Positions 1 to 9,987 of a stretch of DNA of 64,000 nucleotides are shown in pieces; within the stretch, counting starts at the first letter, position 1; each line of letters begins with the position of its first letter. This DNA comes from Lelliottia nimipressuralis (GTDB lineage: Bacteria; Pseudomonadota; Gammaproteobacteria; Enterobacterales; Enterobacteriaceae), in NCBI RefSeq assembly GCF_004115925.1, contig NZ_SDDX01000002.1:184726-248725 (forward strand), given 5' to 3'. Position numbers and translations under genes: made by a program. The notes below the pieces were generated by a model that had not been told where the DNA came from, made no database searches, and was given only the letters and a program-made list of their open reading frames with translations.

Positions 1-2
1 CG

Positions 3-548
3 GACACGTTACTGGTGCTGGGTGACAGCCTGAGTGCGGGCTACCGGATGGCGGCCACTGCCGCCTGGCCTGCGCTGCTCAACGATAAGTGGCAGACCCA
101 AACGCCGGTGCTGAATGCCAGCATCAGCGGCGATACGTCCCAGCAGGGGCTTGCGCGCCTGCCCGCTTTGCTTAAACAACATCAACCTCGCTGGGTGCTG
201 GTCGAACTGGGCGGTAACGACGGTCTGCGGGGATTCCAGCCGCAACAGACAGAAGAAACCTTACGCAAAATTATTACGGATATTCAGGCCGCCAACGCGC
301 AGCCGTTATTAATGCAAATTCGTCTGCCTGCGAACTACGGACGCCGTTATAATGAGGCCTTTAGCGCCATCTATCCCAAGCTTGCCAAAGAATTCGATAT
401 TCCGCTGCTGCCATTTTTCATGGAGGAGGTCTATCTGAAACCGCAATGGATGCAGGATGACGGTATTCACCCCAATCGCGACGCCCAGCCCTTTATTGCA
501 GACTGGATGGCGACTCGACTGGCTCCTCTAGTTAAACATGACTCTTAA
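3..548 (+). CDS. tesA: Acyl-CoA thioesterase I / protease I / lysophospholipase L1 (5' partial)
   Basis: SGNH-hydrolase fold esterase that cleaves acyl-CoA thioesters and lysophospholipids in the periplasm. The reading frame is open at the left edge. What is visible starts at about the first residue of the mature enzyme, so the start codon and signal peptide lie outside the window. The GDSL block with the catalytic serine is at 21-32, the GGND block follows, and the DGIHPN block near the C-terminus carries the catalytic Asp and His. The sequence is near-identical to E. coli TesA over its length. ybbO follows 28 bp downstream on the same strand. Confidence 0.96.
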   Translation, partial: DTLLVLGDSLSAGYRMAATAAWPALLNDKWQTQTPVLNASISGDTSQQGLARLPALLKQHQPRWVLVELGGNDGLRGFQPQQTEETLRKIITDIQAANAQPLLMQIRLPANYGRRYNEAFSAIYPKLAKEFDIPLLPFFMEEVYLKPQWMQDDGIHPNRDAQPFIADWMATRLAPLVKHDS

Positions 549-576
549 TTAAGCGGAGATCCTGACAGGTAAAGTT

Positions 577-1347
577 ATGCAAAAATCGGTCTTAATTACA
601 GGATGTTCCAGCGGAATTGGCCTTGAAAGCGCGTTCGAACTGAAGCGCCAGGGATTTTGGGTAATCGCCGCATGCCGGAAACAAGAAGACGTGGAACGCA
701 TGAACAGCAAAGGTTTTCAGGGCGTGTTACTGGATCTGGACTCGCCGGAAAGCATTGAACGCGCCGCCGCAGAAGTGATCGCCCTGACGGGTAATCGTCT
801 GTACGGCCTGTTTAACAACGCCGGTTTTGGCGTGTACGGCCCGCTGCAAACCATCTCGCGCGAGCAGCTTGAGCAGCAGTTTTCCACCAACTTTTTTGGC
901 ATCCACCAGCTGACCATGGCGCTGTTGCCTGCGATGCTGCCCCACGGAGAAGGCCGCATTGTGATGACCTCGTCGGTGATGGGCCTGATCTCCACGCCGG
1001 GCCGTGGGGCATATGCCGCCAGCAAATATGCGCTGGAAGCCTGGTCAGATGCCTTACGCATGGAGCTGCGCCACAGCGGCATTAAGGTCAGCCTGATTGA
1101 GCCTGGCCCGATTCGCACCCGTTTCACAGAAAACGTAAATCAAACCCAGTCCGACAATCCGGTCGAAAACCCTGGCATTGCCGCACGCTTTACCCTCGGA
1201 CCAGAGGCAGTTGTCACCAAAGTGCGCCATGCTTTTGAAAGCGATCGCCCGAAAATACGCTATCCGGTGACACTCGTCACCCACGCCGTGGGCTGGCTTA
1301 AACGTCTGCTGCCGGGGCGTATGATGGATAAAATTTTACGCGGTTGA
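577..1347 (+). CDS. ybbO: Short-chain dehydrogenase/reductase, NADP+-dependent aldehyde reductase type
   Basis: Cytosolic SDR oxidoreductase; the E. coli homologue reduces aldehydes with NADPH. The 256 residues show the classical SDR pattern: cofactor-binding TGCSSGIG at residues 8-15, NNAG at 80-83, the catalytic serine in the TSS block near 131-133, and YxxxK with Y146 and K150. The PGP motif after the catalytic lysine is also present. The ATG was chosen because the homology begins there. It follows tesA closely and is probably co-transcribed with it. The exact substrate is inferred from the family. Confidence 0.93.
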   Translation: MQKSVLITGCSSGIGLESAFELKRQGFWVIAACRKQEDVERMNSKGFQGVLLDLDSPESIERAAAEVIALTGNRLYGLFNNAGFGVYGPLQTISREQLEQQFSTNFFGIHQLTMALLPAMLPHGEGRIVMTSSVMGLISTPGRGAYAASKYALEAWSDALRMELRHSGIKVSLIEPGPIRTRFTENVNQTQSDNPVENPGIAARFTLGPEAVVTKVRHAFESDRPKIRYPVTLVTHAVGWLKRLLPGRMMDKILRG

Positions 1348-1352
1348 GTTGA

Positions 1353-2261
<909 letters not shown>

Positions 2262-2273
2262 TCCAGTCTGAAA

Positions 2274-2299
2274 GCCGGGCAAGCGACATGCTGCCCGGC
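2274..2299. repeat. REP-like hairpin between cnoX and fetB
   Basis: Inverted arms GCCGGGCA (2274-2281) and TGCCCGGC (2292-2299) around a 10-nt loop. The form resembles the extragenic palindromes of enterobacteria, and it lies in the 52-bp gap between convergent genes. It could stabilise 3' ends of both transcripts. No T-run follows, so it is not a classical terminator. Confidence 0.6.
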
Positions 2300-2313
2300 A
2301 ACACACCTACGCG

Positions 2314-3096
2314 TTACTCTGCTTTTTTCAATTGCGTCACCACCAGCTGATGGCGCGAGTTGTAGAATTTTCGATAGGTTAAATAGCAGGCGATAATGGT
2401 CGACAGGCTGGCCGTCGAGAGCAGCATAAACGTCACCATAATCTGATACTTAATCGCTTTCACGGGATCGATACCGGCAAAAATCAGCCCGGACATCATC
2501 CCCGGTAAACTCACCAGCCCGACCGTTTTCGCCGAATCGACCGTTGGGATCAGCGACGATCGTATACTCTCACGGATCAAACGCGCCGACGCCGTTTTTG
2601 GCGTGGCTCCCAGGCTAAGTTTCTCCTGGATCTGCTGCTGCTCGCTGCTAAAACGCTGGCCGAGATTGTTGTAGCACAACCCCACCGCCACCATCGCGTT
2701 ACCCGCAATCATCCCGGAAATCGGGATCACCTGCATCGGTGAAAATTCAATCGATCCCGACAGCACCAGCACTGCCAGCGTCAACGCCGTGCCGGTGGTA
2801 ATGGCGATAAACGAAGAGATAAAGGCCTTGTCGATGTATTTACTGCGTTTTTGCGCATTCCACGCGGCGTTAAAGCAGATAAACAGCACCATCAGCAGCG
2901 TCAGCACCGCGTGGTTGACGTTGAAAATATACTTCAGCACATAGCCGACGATAATCAGCTGAATGACCGCCCGACAAATGCTCCACACAATGTCCTTTTC
3001 CAGACCGAGCTTCTCCCGATGGCTGACCAGAATCGCCACAAGGACCAGCACCATCGAAAGCGCCAGTGATTCGTTGGTAATATTATGCTCGTTCAC
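2314..3096 (-). CDS. fetB: Iron export permease FetB
   Basis: Inner-membrane permease of the FetAB ABC exporter, which lowers cytoplasmic iron and improves peroxide resistance in E. coli. The 260 residues carry about seven hydrophobic segments and the family block GMIAGNAMVAVGLCYNN. The start is GTG at 3096, inside the end of fetA (14-bp overlap), preceded by a strong AAGGAGGAG ribosome binding site. Overlap and shared strand indicate translational coupling with fetA. The closest match is E. coli FetB (formerly YbbM). Confidence 0.95.
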   Translation of the reverse strand: MNEHNITNESLALSMVLVLVAILVSHREKLGLEKDIVWSICRAVIQLIIVGYVLKYIFNVNHAVLTLLMVLFICFNAAWNAQKRSKYIDKAFISSFIAITTGTALTLAVLVLSGSIEFSPMQVIPISGMIAGNAMVAVGLCYNNLGQRFSSEQQQIQEKLSLGATPKTASARLIRESIRSSLIPTVDSAKTVGLVSLPGMMSGLIFAGIDPVKAIKYQIMVTFMLLSTASLSTIIACYLTYRKFYNSRHQLVVTQLKKAE

Positions 3097-3760
3097 GGTT
3101 CTCCTCCTTCATCTTCCCGCCCTGTGGCTGAAGGGTAATCACCTCATCTGCGTGGGCAATCTCACCGGCGTCGTGCGTTACCCACAGCACCGCAATGTTG
3201 TTCTCTTTGGCGTAGCGATGAATGATCTCATTCACGTTGCGTTTGTTGTTTTCGTCGAGGGCGCTGGTCACTTCATCCAGCAACAGCACTTTGGGCAGAA
3301 ACTGCAGATTACGAATCAGCGAGACGCGCTGTTTTTCACCGCCGGAAAGTTCGTTTACGGACTTTGTCAGGGTTTCCGCTGGCAGACTAAAACGCGCCAG
3401 ATCGGCAATGAATTTTTCCGGTTCGGGGGCTTTATCGCGGATCTGCCAGGGGAAGATCAGATTGTCGTACACCGTCTCACCAAACAGCGAGGGCGTTTGC
3501 ACGCAGTAGGAGACCTGCTGGCGATAATGCTCGGGTGTGAGCGTCGTGATGTCCTTGTCTTCAAAGAAAATTCGCCCTTCCGTCGGGCTGAGGAGTGAGG
3601 CGATAATCTTCAGCAACGTGCTTTTACCGCAGCCAGACGGGCCCGTGATGAGCCTGAATTCTCCCGGCTGCACGTTGAAGCTAATCTGCTGCAATATCGT
3701 GGTTTCGCCCACGCGAAAACCCACGTTCCTGAGTTCCAGAAGCGCATTATTATCCTTCAT
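3083..3760 (-). CDS. fetA: Iron export ATP-binding protein FetA
   Basis: ATPase subunit of the FetAB exporter. Walker [10 protein letters not shown] is at residues 40-48, the ABC signature LSGGE at 138-142, Walker B LLLDEV at 159-164, and the switch histidine in the WVTHD block. The 225-residue length fits the E. coli protein (formerly YbbL). It is the first gene of a two-gene operon with fetB, and qmcA diverges from it about 150 bp away. Confidence 0.95.
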   Translation of the reverse strand: MKDNNALLELRNVGFRVGETTILQQISFNVQPGEFRLITGPSGCGKSTLLKIIASLLSPTEGRIFFEDKDITTLTPEHYRQQVSYCVQTPSLFGETVYDNLIFPWQIRDKAPEPEKFIADLARFSLPAETLTKSVNELSGGEKQRVSLIRNLQFLPKVLLLDEVTSALDENNKRNVNEIIHRYAKENNIAVLWVTHDAGEIAHADEVITLQPQGGKMKEENRERA

Positions 3761-3909
3761 ATTATTTCCCGTTTTTTAATTCAGCTTCGTTCCAATATTG
3801 TAACCACGTTAATGGATTGGAGGCGAACTTCCCTGCAATAGTCGATATACTTAAGTTCAACAAACGAGCAGTTTTTGCTGCTCCACGGAATGCAAAACAG
3901 GAGGTTTTC

Positions 3910-4824
3910 ATGTTGATCGTCATCCCTATTCTTATTTTCGTCGCGCTGGTGATCGTCGGGGCAGGCGTAAAGATCGTGCCCCAGGGTTATCAGTGGACGG
4001 TCGAACGTTTTGGCCGTTATACCAACACCCTCCAGCCAGGCCTGAGCCTTATCGTCCCGTTCATGGATCGTATTGGCCGTAAAATCAACATGATGGAACA
4101 GGTGCTGGATATCCCTTCCCAGGAGATCATCTCCCGAGACAACGCCAACGTCACCATCGACGCCGTTTGCTTTATTCAGGTGATCGACGCGCCAAAAGCC
4201 GCCTATGAGGTCAGCAACCTGGAGCTGGCGATTATCAACCTGACCATGACCAACATCCGTACGGTACTGGGGTCGATGGAGCTGGACGAAATGCTCTCCC
4301 AGCGCGACAACATCAATACGCGCCTGCTGCATATCGTTGATGAAGCGACCAATCCGTGGGGGATTAAAGTCACCCGTATCGAAATCCGCGACGTGCGCCC
4401 ACCGGCAGAACTGATTTCGTCGATGAACGCTCAGATGAAAGCCGAGCGAACTAAACGTGCGTACATTCTTGAGGCCGAAGGGGTGCGTCAGGCAGAGATC
4501 CTGAAAGCCGAAGGGGAGAAACAGTCGCAAATTCTGAAAGCCGAAGGGGAACGCCAGTCGGCCTTCTTACAGGCAGAAGCCCGTGAACGTTCCGCCGAGG
4601 CAGAAGCACGCGCTACCCAGATGGTGTCCGAGGCCATCGCGGCCGGTGATATCCAGGCAATTAACTACTTCGTGGCGCAGAAATACACCGATGCGCTGCA
4701 GAAAATTGGCTCCGCCAACAATAGCAAAGTGGTGATGATGCCGCTGGAAGCCAGCAGCCTGATGGGCTCTATCGCCGGGATCGCGGAGCTAATCAAGAAT
4801 AGCGGAGATGAGCGCAAAAAATGA
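3910..4824 (+). CDS. qmcA: SPFH/stomatin-family membrane protein QmcA
   Basis: Inner-membrane SPFH protein of 304 residues (E. coli 305). An N-terminal hydrophobic anchor at residues 2-20 precedes the PHB/SPFH domain. A charged, Ala/Glu-rich coiled-coil follows (about 190-260) with the repeated motif ILKAEGE. The frame is open further upstream to 3817, but homology and the AGGAG-like site at 3900-3903 select the ATG at 3910. The stop overlaps the ybbJ start (ATGA). SPFH/NfeD gene pairs are a recurrent arrangement thought to build membrane microdomain complexes. In E. coli, QmcA is a multicopy suppressor of the ftsH htpX growth defect. Confidence 0.94.
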   Translation: MLIVIPILIFVALVIVGAGVKIVPQGYQWTVERFGRYTNTLQPGLSLIVPFMDRIGRKINMMEQVLDIPSQEIISRDNANVTIDAVCFIQVIDAPKAAYEVSNLELAIINLTMTNIRTVLGSMELDEMLSQRDNINTRLLHIVDEATNPWGIKVTRIEIRDVRPPAELISSMNAQMKAERTKRAYILEAEGVRQAEILKAEGEKQSQILKAEGERQSAFLQAEARERSAEAEARATQMVSEAIAAGDIQAINYFVAQKYTDALQKIGSANNSKVVMMPLEASSLMGSIAGIAELIKNSGDERKK

Positions 4825-5273
4825 TTGAGATGATTGCAGCACACCCTCATGTTTTCTGGCTAAGCCTGGGCGGGCTGTTGCTGGCGGCTGAGATGCTGGG
4901 CGGCAACGGGTATCTGCTCTGGAGCGGCGTCGCGGCGGTCATCACTGGGCTGCTGGTCTGGGTCACACCTTTTGGCTGGGAGTGGCAAGGCGCCCTCTTC
5001 GCCCTGCTGACGCTGGTCGCTGCCTGGCTCTGGTATCGATGGCTGACGCGCCAGGTGCGCGAGCAAAAACCTGCCGATGCCGCACTCAATCAGCGCGGCC
5101 AACAGCTGGTGGGTAAGCGCTATACGCTGGATACCACGTTAATTAACGGGCGCGGACATGTTCGTGTCGGTGACAGCACGTGGCCAGTGGTCGCCGATGA
5201 TGACCTCGTGGCAGGGACTCGCATTGAAGTCATCGCGGTAGAAGGCATTACGCTTCGGGTGAAGGCCCGTTAA
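4821..5273 (+). CDS. ybbJ: NfeD-family inner-membrane protein YbbJ
   Basis: 150-residue partner of QmcA. Two to three hydrophobic segments fill residues 10-75. A C-terminal soluble OB-like beta domain follows, starting around the GKRYTLD block, as in NfeD proteins. Translation is coupled to qmcA through a 4-nt ATGA overlap. At the other end its stop overlaps the end of the convergent cueR gene by 4 nt. Its molecular role is not established. Confidence 0.92.
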   Translation: MIEMIAAHPHVFWLSLGGLLLAAEMLGGNGYLLWSGVAAVITGLLVWVTPFGWEWQGALFALLTLVAAWLWYRWLTRQVREQKPADAALNQRGQQLVGKRYTLDTTLINGRGHVRVGDSTWPVVADDDLVAGTRIEVIAVEGITLRVKAR

Positions 5274-5680
5274 ACGCTGGCCTTACGATGGCAGCAGCCG
5301 GAAAGATTATCAATAATCGGACAGTCGGCGCTGTCATCCCCCGGACAAGATTCGGCGAGTGAGAGCAGCTGTTCACGCATCGCCTGCAGCTCCAGGATAT
5401 GGCGCTCGATTTCCGCGACCTTTTCCAGAGTTCTCTTTTTCACATCGGCACTGTGCCGTTTAGGATCGTTGAACAGATGGACCAGTTCACCGCACTCCTC
5501 AAGGTTAAACCCCACCTGCCGGGCCTGGCGTAAAAGCGTGAGTTCTTCGAGGTGCAGCTGCGTGTAACTGCGATAGCCGTTTTCGCTGCGCAGCGGCGGC
5601 GTGACCAGCCCTTTCTCTTCGTAAAAACGAATCGCTTTGCTGGTTAACCCGGTTTTTTTTGCCACATCACTGATATTCAC
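5270..5680 (-). CDS. cueR: Cu(I)-responsive MerR-family regulator CueR
   Basis: MerR-type activator of copA and, in E. coli, of cueO. The winged-helix HTH occupies residues 1-70 (block [10 protein letters not shown]) and the dimerisation helix about 75-110. The metal loop contains Cys112 and Cys120, the pair that binds Cu(I) in E. coli CueR, followed by the CCH tail. It is 136 residues. It diverges from copA across a 97-bp intergenic region holding the CueR box. In E. coli, glsA (ybaS) and ybaT lie between these genes; here they are absent. Confidence 0.97.
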   Translation of the reverse strand: MNISDVAKKTGLTSKAIRFYEEKGLVTPPLRSENGYRSYTQLHLEELTLLRQARQVGFNLEECGELVHLFNDPKRHSADVKKRTLEKVAEIERHILELQAMREQLLSLAESCPGDDSADCPIIDNLSGCCHRKASV

Positions 5681-5689
5681 ATTTCCCCC

Positions 5690-5720
5690 TTGACCTTCCC
5701 CTTGATGGAAGGTTTAACCT
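5690..5720 (+). promoter_or_regulatory. CueR box and copA promoter
   Basis: A perfect dyad ACCTTCC-N7-GGAAGGT (5693-5713) lies between a -35 TTGACC (5690-5695) and a -10 TAACCT (5715-5720). The spacer is 19 bp, the over-long spacing characteristic of MerR-type activation by DNA distortion. The arrangement matches the E. coli copA promoter. Confidence 0.95.
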
Positions 5721-5777
5721 TCATAACACTGTTCCAGAAAGAGTATGTTGGCTGAATAATCATACAGGAGTTTTGCT

Positions 5778-8276
5778 ATGTCTCACACAATCAACCTGAC
5801 GCTGGATGGCCTGACCTGCGGTCACTGCGTCAAACGTGTCAAAGAGAGCCTTGAACAACGTCCTGACGTTGAAAGTGCAGACGTAACGATCGAAAGCGCC
5901 GTTGTCACCGGCAGCGCCAGCGCCGACGCGCTGATCGATACCGTTAAACAAGCAGGTTACGGGGCGGAGCTAAGCCACCCAAAGGCTAATCCGCTGACAG
6001 AGTCATTAACCCCGTCGGAAGCACTGACAGCGGATACTTCTGAGCTTCCGGCAGCCCATGATATTGACGACAGCCAACAGCTGCTGATCAACGGCATGAG
6101 CTGTGCCAGCTGCGTCTCCCGCGTACAGAATGCGTTGCAGGCCGTACCGGGCGTCTCACAGGCGCGGGTAAACCTCGCGGAACGCACTGCGCTGATTATG
6201 GGCAGTGCGTCAGCCGCAGAATTAGTGCAGGCGGTGGAAAAAGCCGGTTACGGCGCAGAGGCCATTGAAGATGATGCCGAGCGCCGCGAACGCCAGCAAG
6301 AGACCGCCATCGCCACCATGAAACGCTTCCGCTGGCAGGCGATTGTCGCTCTGCTGGTCGGTATTCCGGTGATGGTGTGGGGAATGCTCGGCGACAACAT
6401 GATGGTCACCGACGACAACCGCACGCTGTGGCTGGTGATTGGTGTGATCACCCTTGGTGTGATGGTCTTCGCCGGTGGGCATTTCTACACCAGCGCCTGG
6501 AAGAGCCTCAAGAACCGCACCGCGACGATGGACACACTCGTCGCCCTCGGCACCGGCGCGGCGTGGCTCTACTCCATGAGCGTGAACGTCTGGCCGCAGT
6601 GGTTCCCGATGGAAGCACGCCATCTCTATTACGAAGCGAGCGCGATGATTATTGGTCTGATCAACTTAGGCCATATGCTTGAAGCGCGCGCGCGCCAGCG
6701 GTCGTCCAAAGCGCTGGAACGTCTGCTTGATCTCACGCCACCGTCGGCCCGTGTGGTGACGGACGAGGGTGAAATCAGCCTGCCGCTCGCCGAGGTGCAG
6801 GCAGGCATGACGCTGCGCTTAACGACGGGCGATCGCGTGCCGGTCGACGGTGAAATCACTCAGGGTGAAGCTTGGCTGGATGAAGCGATGCTGACCGGCG
6901 AACCGGTGCCGCAGCAAAAATCCGCCGGTGATGCAGTCCATGCCGGTACGGTGGTGCAGGACGGCAGCGTGCTTTTCCGCGCCAGTGCTGTCGGGAGTCA
7001 TACGACGCTTTCTCGCATCATTCGCATGGTGCGCCAGGCGCAAAGCAGCAAGCCGGAGATCGGTCAGCTCGCCGATAAAATTTCCGCCATATTTGTGCCC
7101 GTGGTGGTCGGCATCGCGCTGTTCAGCGCCGCCATCTGGTACGTTTTTGGCCCGGCACCGCAGATTGTCTACACCCTGGTCATCGCCACCACGGTGCTGA
7201 TCATCGCCTGTCCGTGTGCTTTAGGACTGGCGACGCCGATGTCGATTATTTCCGGCGTTGGTCGCGCCGCCGAGTTTGGTGTGTTGGTTCGCGACGCCGA
7301 TGCCCTCCAACGCGCCAGCACGCTCGACACGCTGGTGTTTGATAAAACAGGCACCCTCACCGAAGGCAAACCGCAGGTCGTGGCGGTGAAAACCGTCGGT
7401 GTTACGCAAGAAGATGCCTTACGTCTGGCCGCCGCGCTTGAACAAGGCTCCAGCCATCCGCTGGCGAGAGCGATTCTCGAGAAAGCCGGTCACGCAGCAT
7501 TGCCGCAGGTGAATAACTTCCGCACCCTGCGCGGGCTGGGGGTCAGCGGTGAAGTCGATGGCCACACACTGCTGCTTGGTAATCAGGCACTGCTCAACGA
7601 AAACGGCATTGATACCGCTGCGCTGAACGATGAATTAACCGCCCAGGCCTCTCAGGGCGCTACGCCGGTGCTGTTGGCGGTCGAGGGTAAAGCGGCAGCG
7701 CTGTTCGCTATCCGCGATCCGCTGCGGGCCGACAGCGTGGCCGCGCTGAAACGTCTGCATCAGGCTGGCTATCGTCTGGTGATGCTCACCGGCGACAACC
7801 CGACCACTGCCAACGCCATTGCCAAAGAAGCAGGTATAGACGAGGTGATCGCGGGCGTGCTGCCAGATGGCAAAGCCGATGCGATTATCAAACTGCAACG
7901 TCAGGGCCGACAGGTGGCGATGGTCGGCGACGGCATCAACGACGCCCCCGCACTGGCGCAGGCGGATGTCGGCATCGCTATGGGCGGCGGGAGCGATGTG
8001 GCGATTGAGACGGCGGCGATTACCCTGATGCGCCATAGCCTGTTGGGTGTTGCCGATGCGCTGGCGATTTCGAAAGCCACGCTGCGCAACATGAAGCAAA
8101 ATCTGCTCGGTGCGTTTATCTACAACGCGTTCGGCATCCCGATTGCCGCCGGGATCCTGTGGCCGCTGACCGGCACCTTGCTCAACCCGGTCGTCGCCGG
8201 GGCAGCAATGGCGCTCTCGTCCATTACCGTGGTCAGCAACGCGAACCGGTTGCTGCGCTTCAAACCGAAAGAGTAA
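5778..8276 (+). CDS. copA: Cu(I)-exporting P1B-type ATPase CopA
   Basis: Inner-membrane pump that expels Cu(I) to the periplasm, 832 residues. Two N-terminal heavy-metal domains are present: CGHC at 14-17 and CASC at 109-112. The membrane CPC motif is at 478-480. The phosphorylated aspartate is D522 in DKTGT, and the HP motif (SSHPLA) and [10 protein letters not shown] hinge follow. A CAGGAG site precedes the ATG. Codons 68-69 form a slippery heptamer predicted to yield a short CopA(Z) chaperone (separate entry). Regulated by CueR from the adjacent gene. Confidence 0.97.
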   Translation: MSHTINLTLDGLTCGHCVKRVKESLEQRPDVESADVTIESAVVTGSASADALIDTVKQAGYGAELSHPKANPLTESLTPSEALTADTSELPAAHDIDDSQQLLINGMSCASCVSRVQNALQAVPGVSQARVNLAERTALIMGSASAAELVQAVEKAGYGAEAIEDDAERRERQQETAIATMKRFRWQAIVALLVGIPVMVWGMLGDNMMVTDDNRTLWLVIGVITLGVMVFAGGHFYTSAWKSLKNRTATMDTLVALGTGAAWLYSMSVNVWPQWFPMEARHLYYEASAMIIGLINLGHMLEARARQRSSKALERLLDLTPPSARVVTDEGEISLPLAEVQAGMTLRLTTGDRVPVDGEITQGEAWLDEAMLTGEPVPQQKSAGDAVHAGTVVQDGSVLFRASAVGSHTTLSRIIRMVRQAQSSKPEIGQLADKISAIFVPVVVGIALFSAAIWYVFGPAPQIVYTLVIATTVLIIACPCALGLATPMSIISGVGRAAEFGVLVRDADALQRASTLDTLVFDKTGTLTEGKPQVVAVKTVGVTQEDALRLAAALEQGSSHPLARAILEKAGHAALPQVNNFRTLRGLGVSGEVDGHTLLLGNQALLNENGIDTAALNDELTAQASQGATPVLLAVEGKAAALFAIRDPLRADSVAALKRLHQAGYRLVMLTGDNPTTANAIAKEAGIDEVIAGVLPDGKADAIIKLQRQGRQVAMVGDGINDAPALAQADVGIAMGGGSDVAIETAAITLMRHSLLGVADALAISKATLRNMKQNLLGAFIYNAFGIPIAAGILWPLTGTLLNPVVAGAAMALSSITVVSNANRLLRFKPKE
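5978..5989 (+). other. copA: Programmed -1 frameshift site producing CopA(Z)
   Basis: The heptamer C CCA AAG spans 5978-5984 at Pro68-Lys69. A -1 slip reads GGC then TAA (5984-5989), ending the product at 70 residues, i.e. the first heavy-metal domain alone. The E. coli copA gene is known to make a 70-residue copper chaperone, CopA(Z), this way. Heptamer, next codon and stop are all present here. The stimulatory downstream structure was not folded. Confidence 0.85.
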
Positions 8277-8282
8277 ACCTGC

Positions 8283-8314
8283 AGGCCGGGTGGCGGCTTC
8301 GCCCTACCCGGCCT
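8283..8314. repeat. REP element downstream of copA
   Basis: Imperfect palindrome with arms AGGCCGGGT (8283-8291) and ACCCGGCCT (8306-8314) and an internal GGCGGCTTCGCC stem. This is the typical shape of an enterobacterial REP sequence. It lies between the copA stop and ybaP. Confidence 0.8.
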
Positions 8315-8372
8315 GGAGTTGCACCTTCAGCCACCACGCGCTAGCATGAACTTTTCCATCAATGGAGCGCGT

Positions 8373-9167
8373 ATGAGTCTGTTTAGTCGTATAAAAACCA
8401 CCTTCCGCGCTTTGTTTCCCCGCCGCTATCCCTGGCCGGGGCTGGATATTTCACTCCCGGGCGGGCAGCATCTGCACCTGGTCGGCAGTATCCATATGGG
8501 CACGCGCGATATGTCGCCGCTGCCACCGGCACTGGTACAACTGTTGCGCAAAGCCGATGCGCTGATCGTCGAAGCCGATATTTCCGGCAGCGAATCGCCG
8601 TTCGCCAATCTCGATATCCCGCCGCCGCTGAGCGAGCGTCTCAACGAATCGCAGCGCGCCGAGCTTGAACGTGTGGCCGATGAGCTGGGGCTTTCTTTAT
8701 CCCTTCTGGAAACGCAGCCCCTGTGGCAAATCGCCATGGTATTGCAGGCGACGCAGGCTCAACGACTGGGTTTGCGCGGGGAGTACGGTATCGACTACCA
8801 GCTCCTCAACGCCGCGCGTGCGCGTAATCTTGCCATTATTGAGCTGGAGGGCGCCGACAGTCAGGTTGCTCTTTTGCGCCAGCTTCCTGAGGATGGCCTG
8901 CTGCTGCTGGATGATACCCTTACCCACTGGCACACCAACGCGCGTCTGTTGCAGATGATGATCAGCTGGTGGCTGGAGACGCCGCCGACTAACGGCAAGC
9001 TGGAACTGCCCTCGACCTTCAGCGAATCGCTGTACGATGTGCTGATGCATGAGCGCAATCAGGCCTGGCGAGAAACGTTGCAGGCTCTGCCCGCCGGGCG
9101 TTACGTGGTGGCCGTGGGGGCGCTGCATTTGTATGGCGAAGGGAATTTGCCGTCACTGTTGAAATAA
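8373..9167 (+). CDS. ybaP: TraB/GumN-family protein YbaP
   Basis: 264-residue protein of the TraB/GumN (PF01963-type) family. The blocks HLVGSIHMG near the N-terminus and VAVGALHLYGEGNL at the C-terminus are the conserved GxxH features of the family. Extra in-frame codons run upstream to 8319, but GGAG at 8363-8366 and the E. coli homology support the ATG at 8373. Function is unknown; TraB-like proteins have been related to metalloprotease folds. Its stop codon overlaps the U-run of the antisense chiX terminator. E. coli ybaQ, normally beside it, is missing. Confidence 0.9.
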   Translation: MSLFSRIKTTFRALFPRRYPWPGLDISLPGGQHLHLVGSIHMGTRDMSPLPPALVQLLRKADALIVEADISGSESPFANLDIPPPLSERLNESQRAELERVADELGLSLSLLETQPLWQIAMVLQATQAQRLGLRGEYGIDYQLLNAARARNLAIIELEGADSQVALLRQLPEDGLLLLDDTLTHWHTNARLLQMMISWWLETPPTNGKLELPSTFSESLYDVLMHERNQAWRETLQALPAGRYVVAVGALHLYGEGNLPSLLK

Positions 9168-9246
9168 AAAAAATGGCCAATATTTCTATTGGCCCGTCAA
9201 AGAGGAATTTCATCGTTATTATTATGCCGAAGGAGACCTTCGGTCA
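9166..9246 (-). ncRNA. chiX: Small RNA ChiX (MicM/SroB)
   Basis: About 81 nt in the ybaP-ybaK gap, the E. coli chiX location. Reading the minus strand: a 5' hairpin CCGAAGG-TCT-CCTTCGG, an AU-rich linker ATAATAATAA, then the seed region GAAATTCCTCTTTGACGG, conserved with E. coli. A terminator stem GGCCAATA-GAAA-TATTGGCC and eight Ts close it (to 9166). ChiX is an Hfq-dependent RNA that represses the chitoporin mRNA chiP through this seed. The 5' hairpin sequence appears to differ from that of E. coli while the structure is kept. The 5' end is estimated from the promoter. Confidence 0.92.
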
Positions 9247-9252
9247 GAGCCG

Positions 9253-9282
9253 ATTGTCGCTCAAAGTAACCATCACTGCCAA
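9253..9282 (-). promoter_or_regulatory. chiX promoter
   Basis: On the minus strand, -35 TTGGCA (9282-9277) and -10 GACAAT (9258-9253) are separated by 18 bp. They place the start near 9246, at the foot of the first ChiX hairpin. Assigned by eye. Confidence 0.55.
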
Positions 9283-9335
9283 TACTATTGCGCAAGATGG
9301 TGCTATTTTTTAGACAGCAGTCAGGCGTATGCTGA

Positions 9336-9848
<513 letters not shown>

Positions 9849-9987
9849 ACGCGCAGCCCCCTTAGCGGGCCAACGTTCAGGCGTGAATTTAGTCTCTACA
9901 CCCTGACAGCGCAGGAACCCGCGTACACATCGTACATACGGATTCCGGACGCTGCCCGAGTTCAAAAAGGGCGAACAAAATAGCCCG

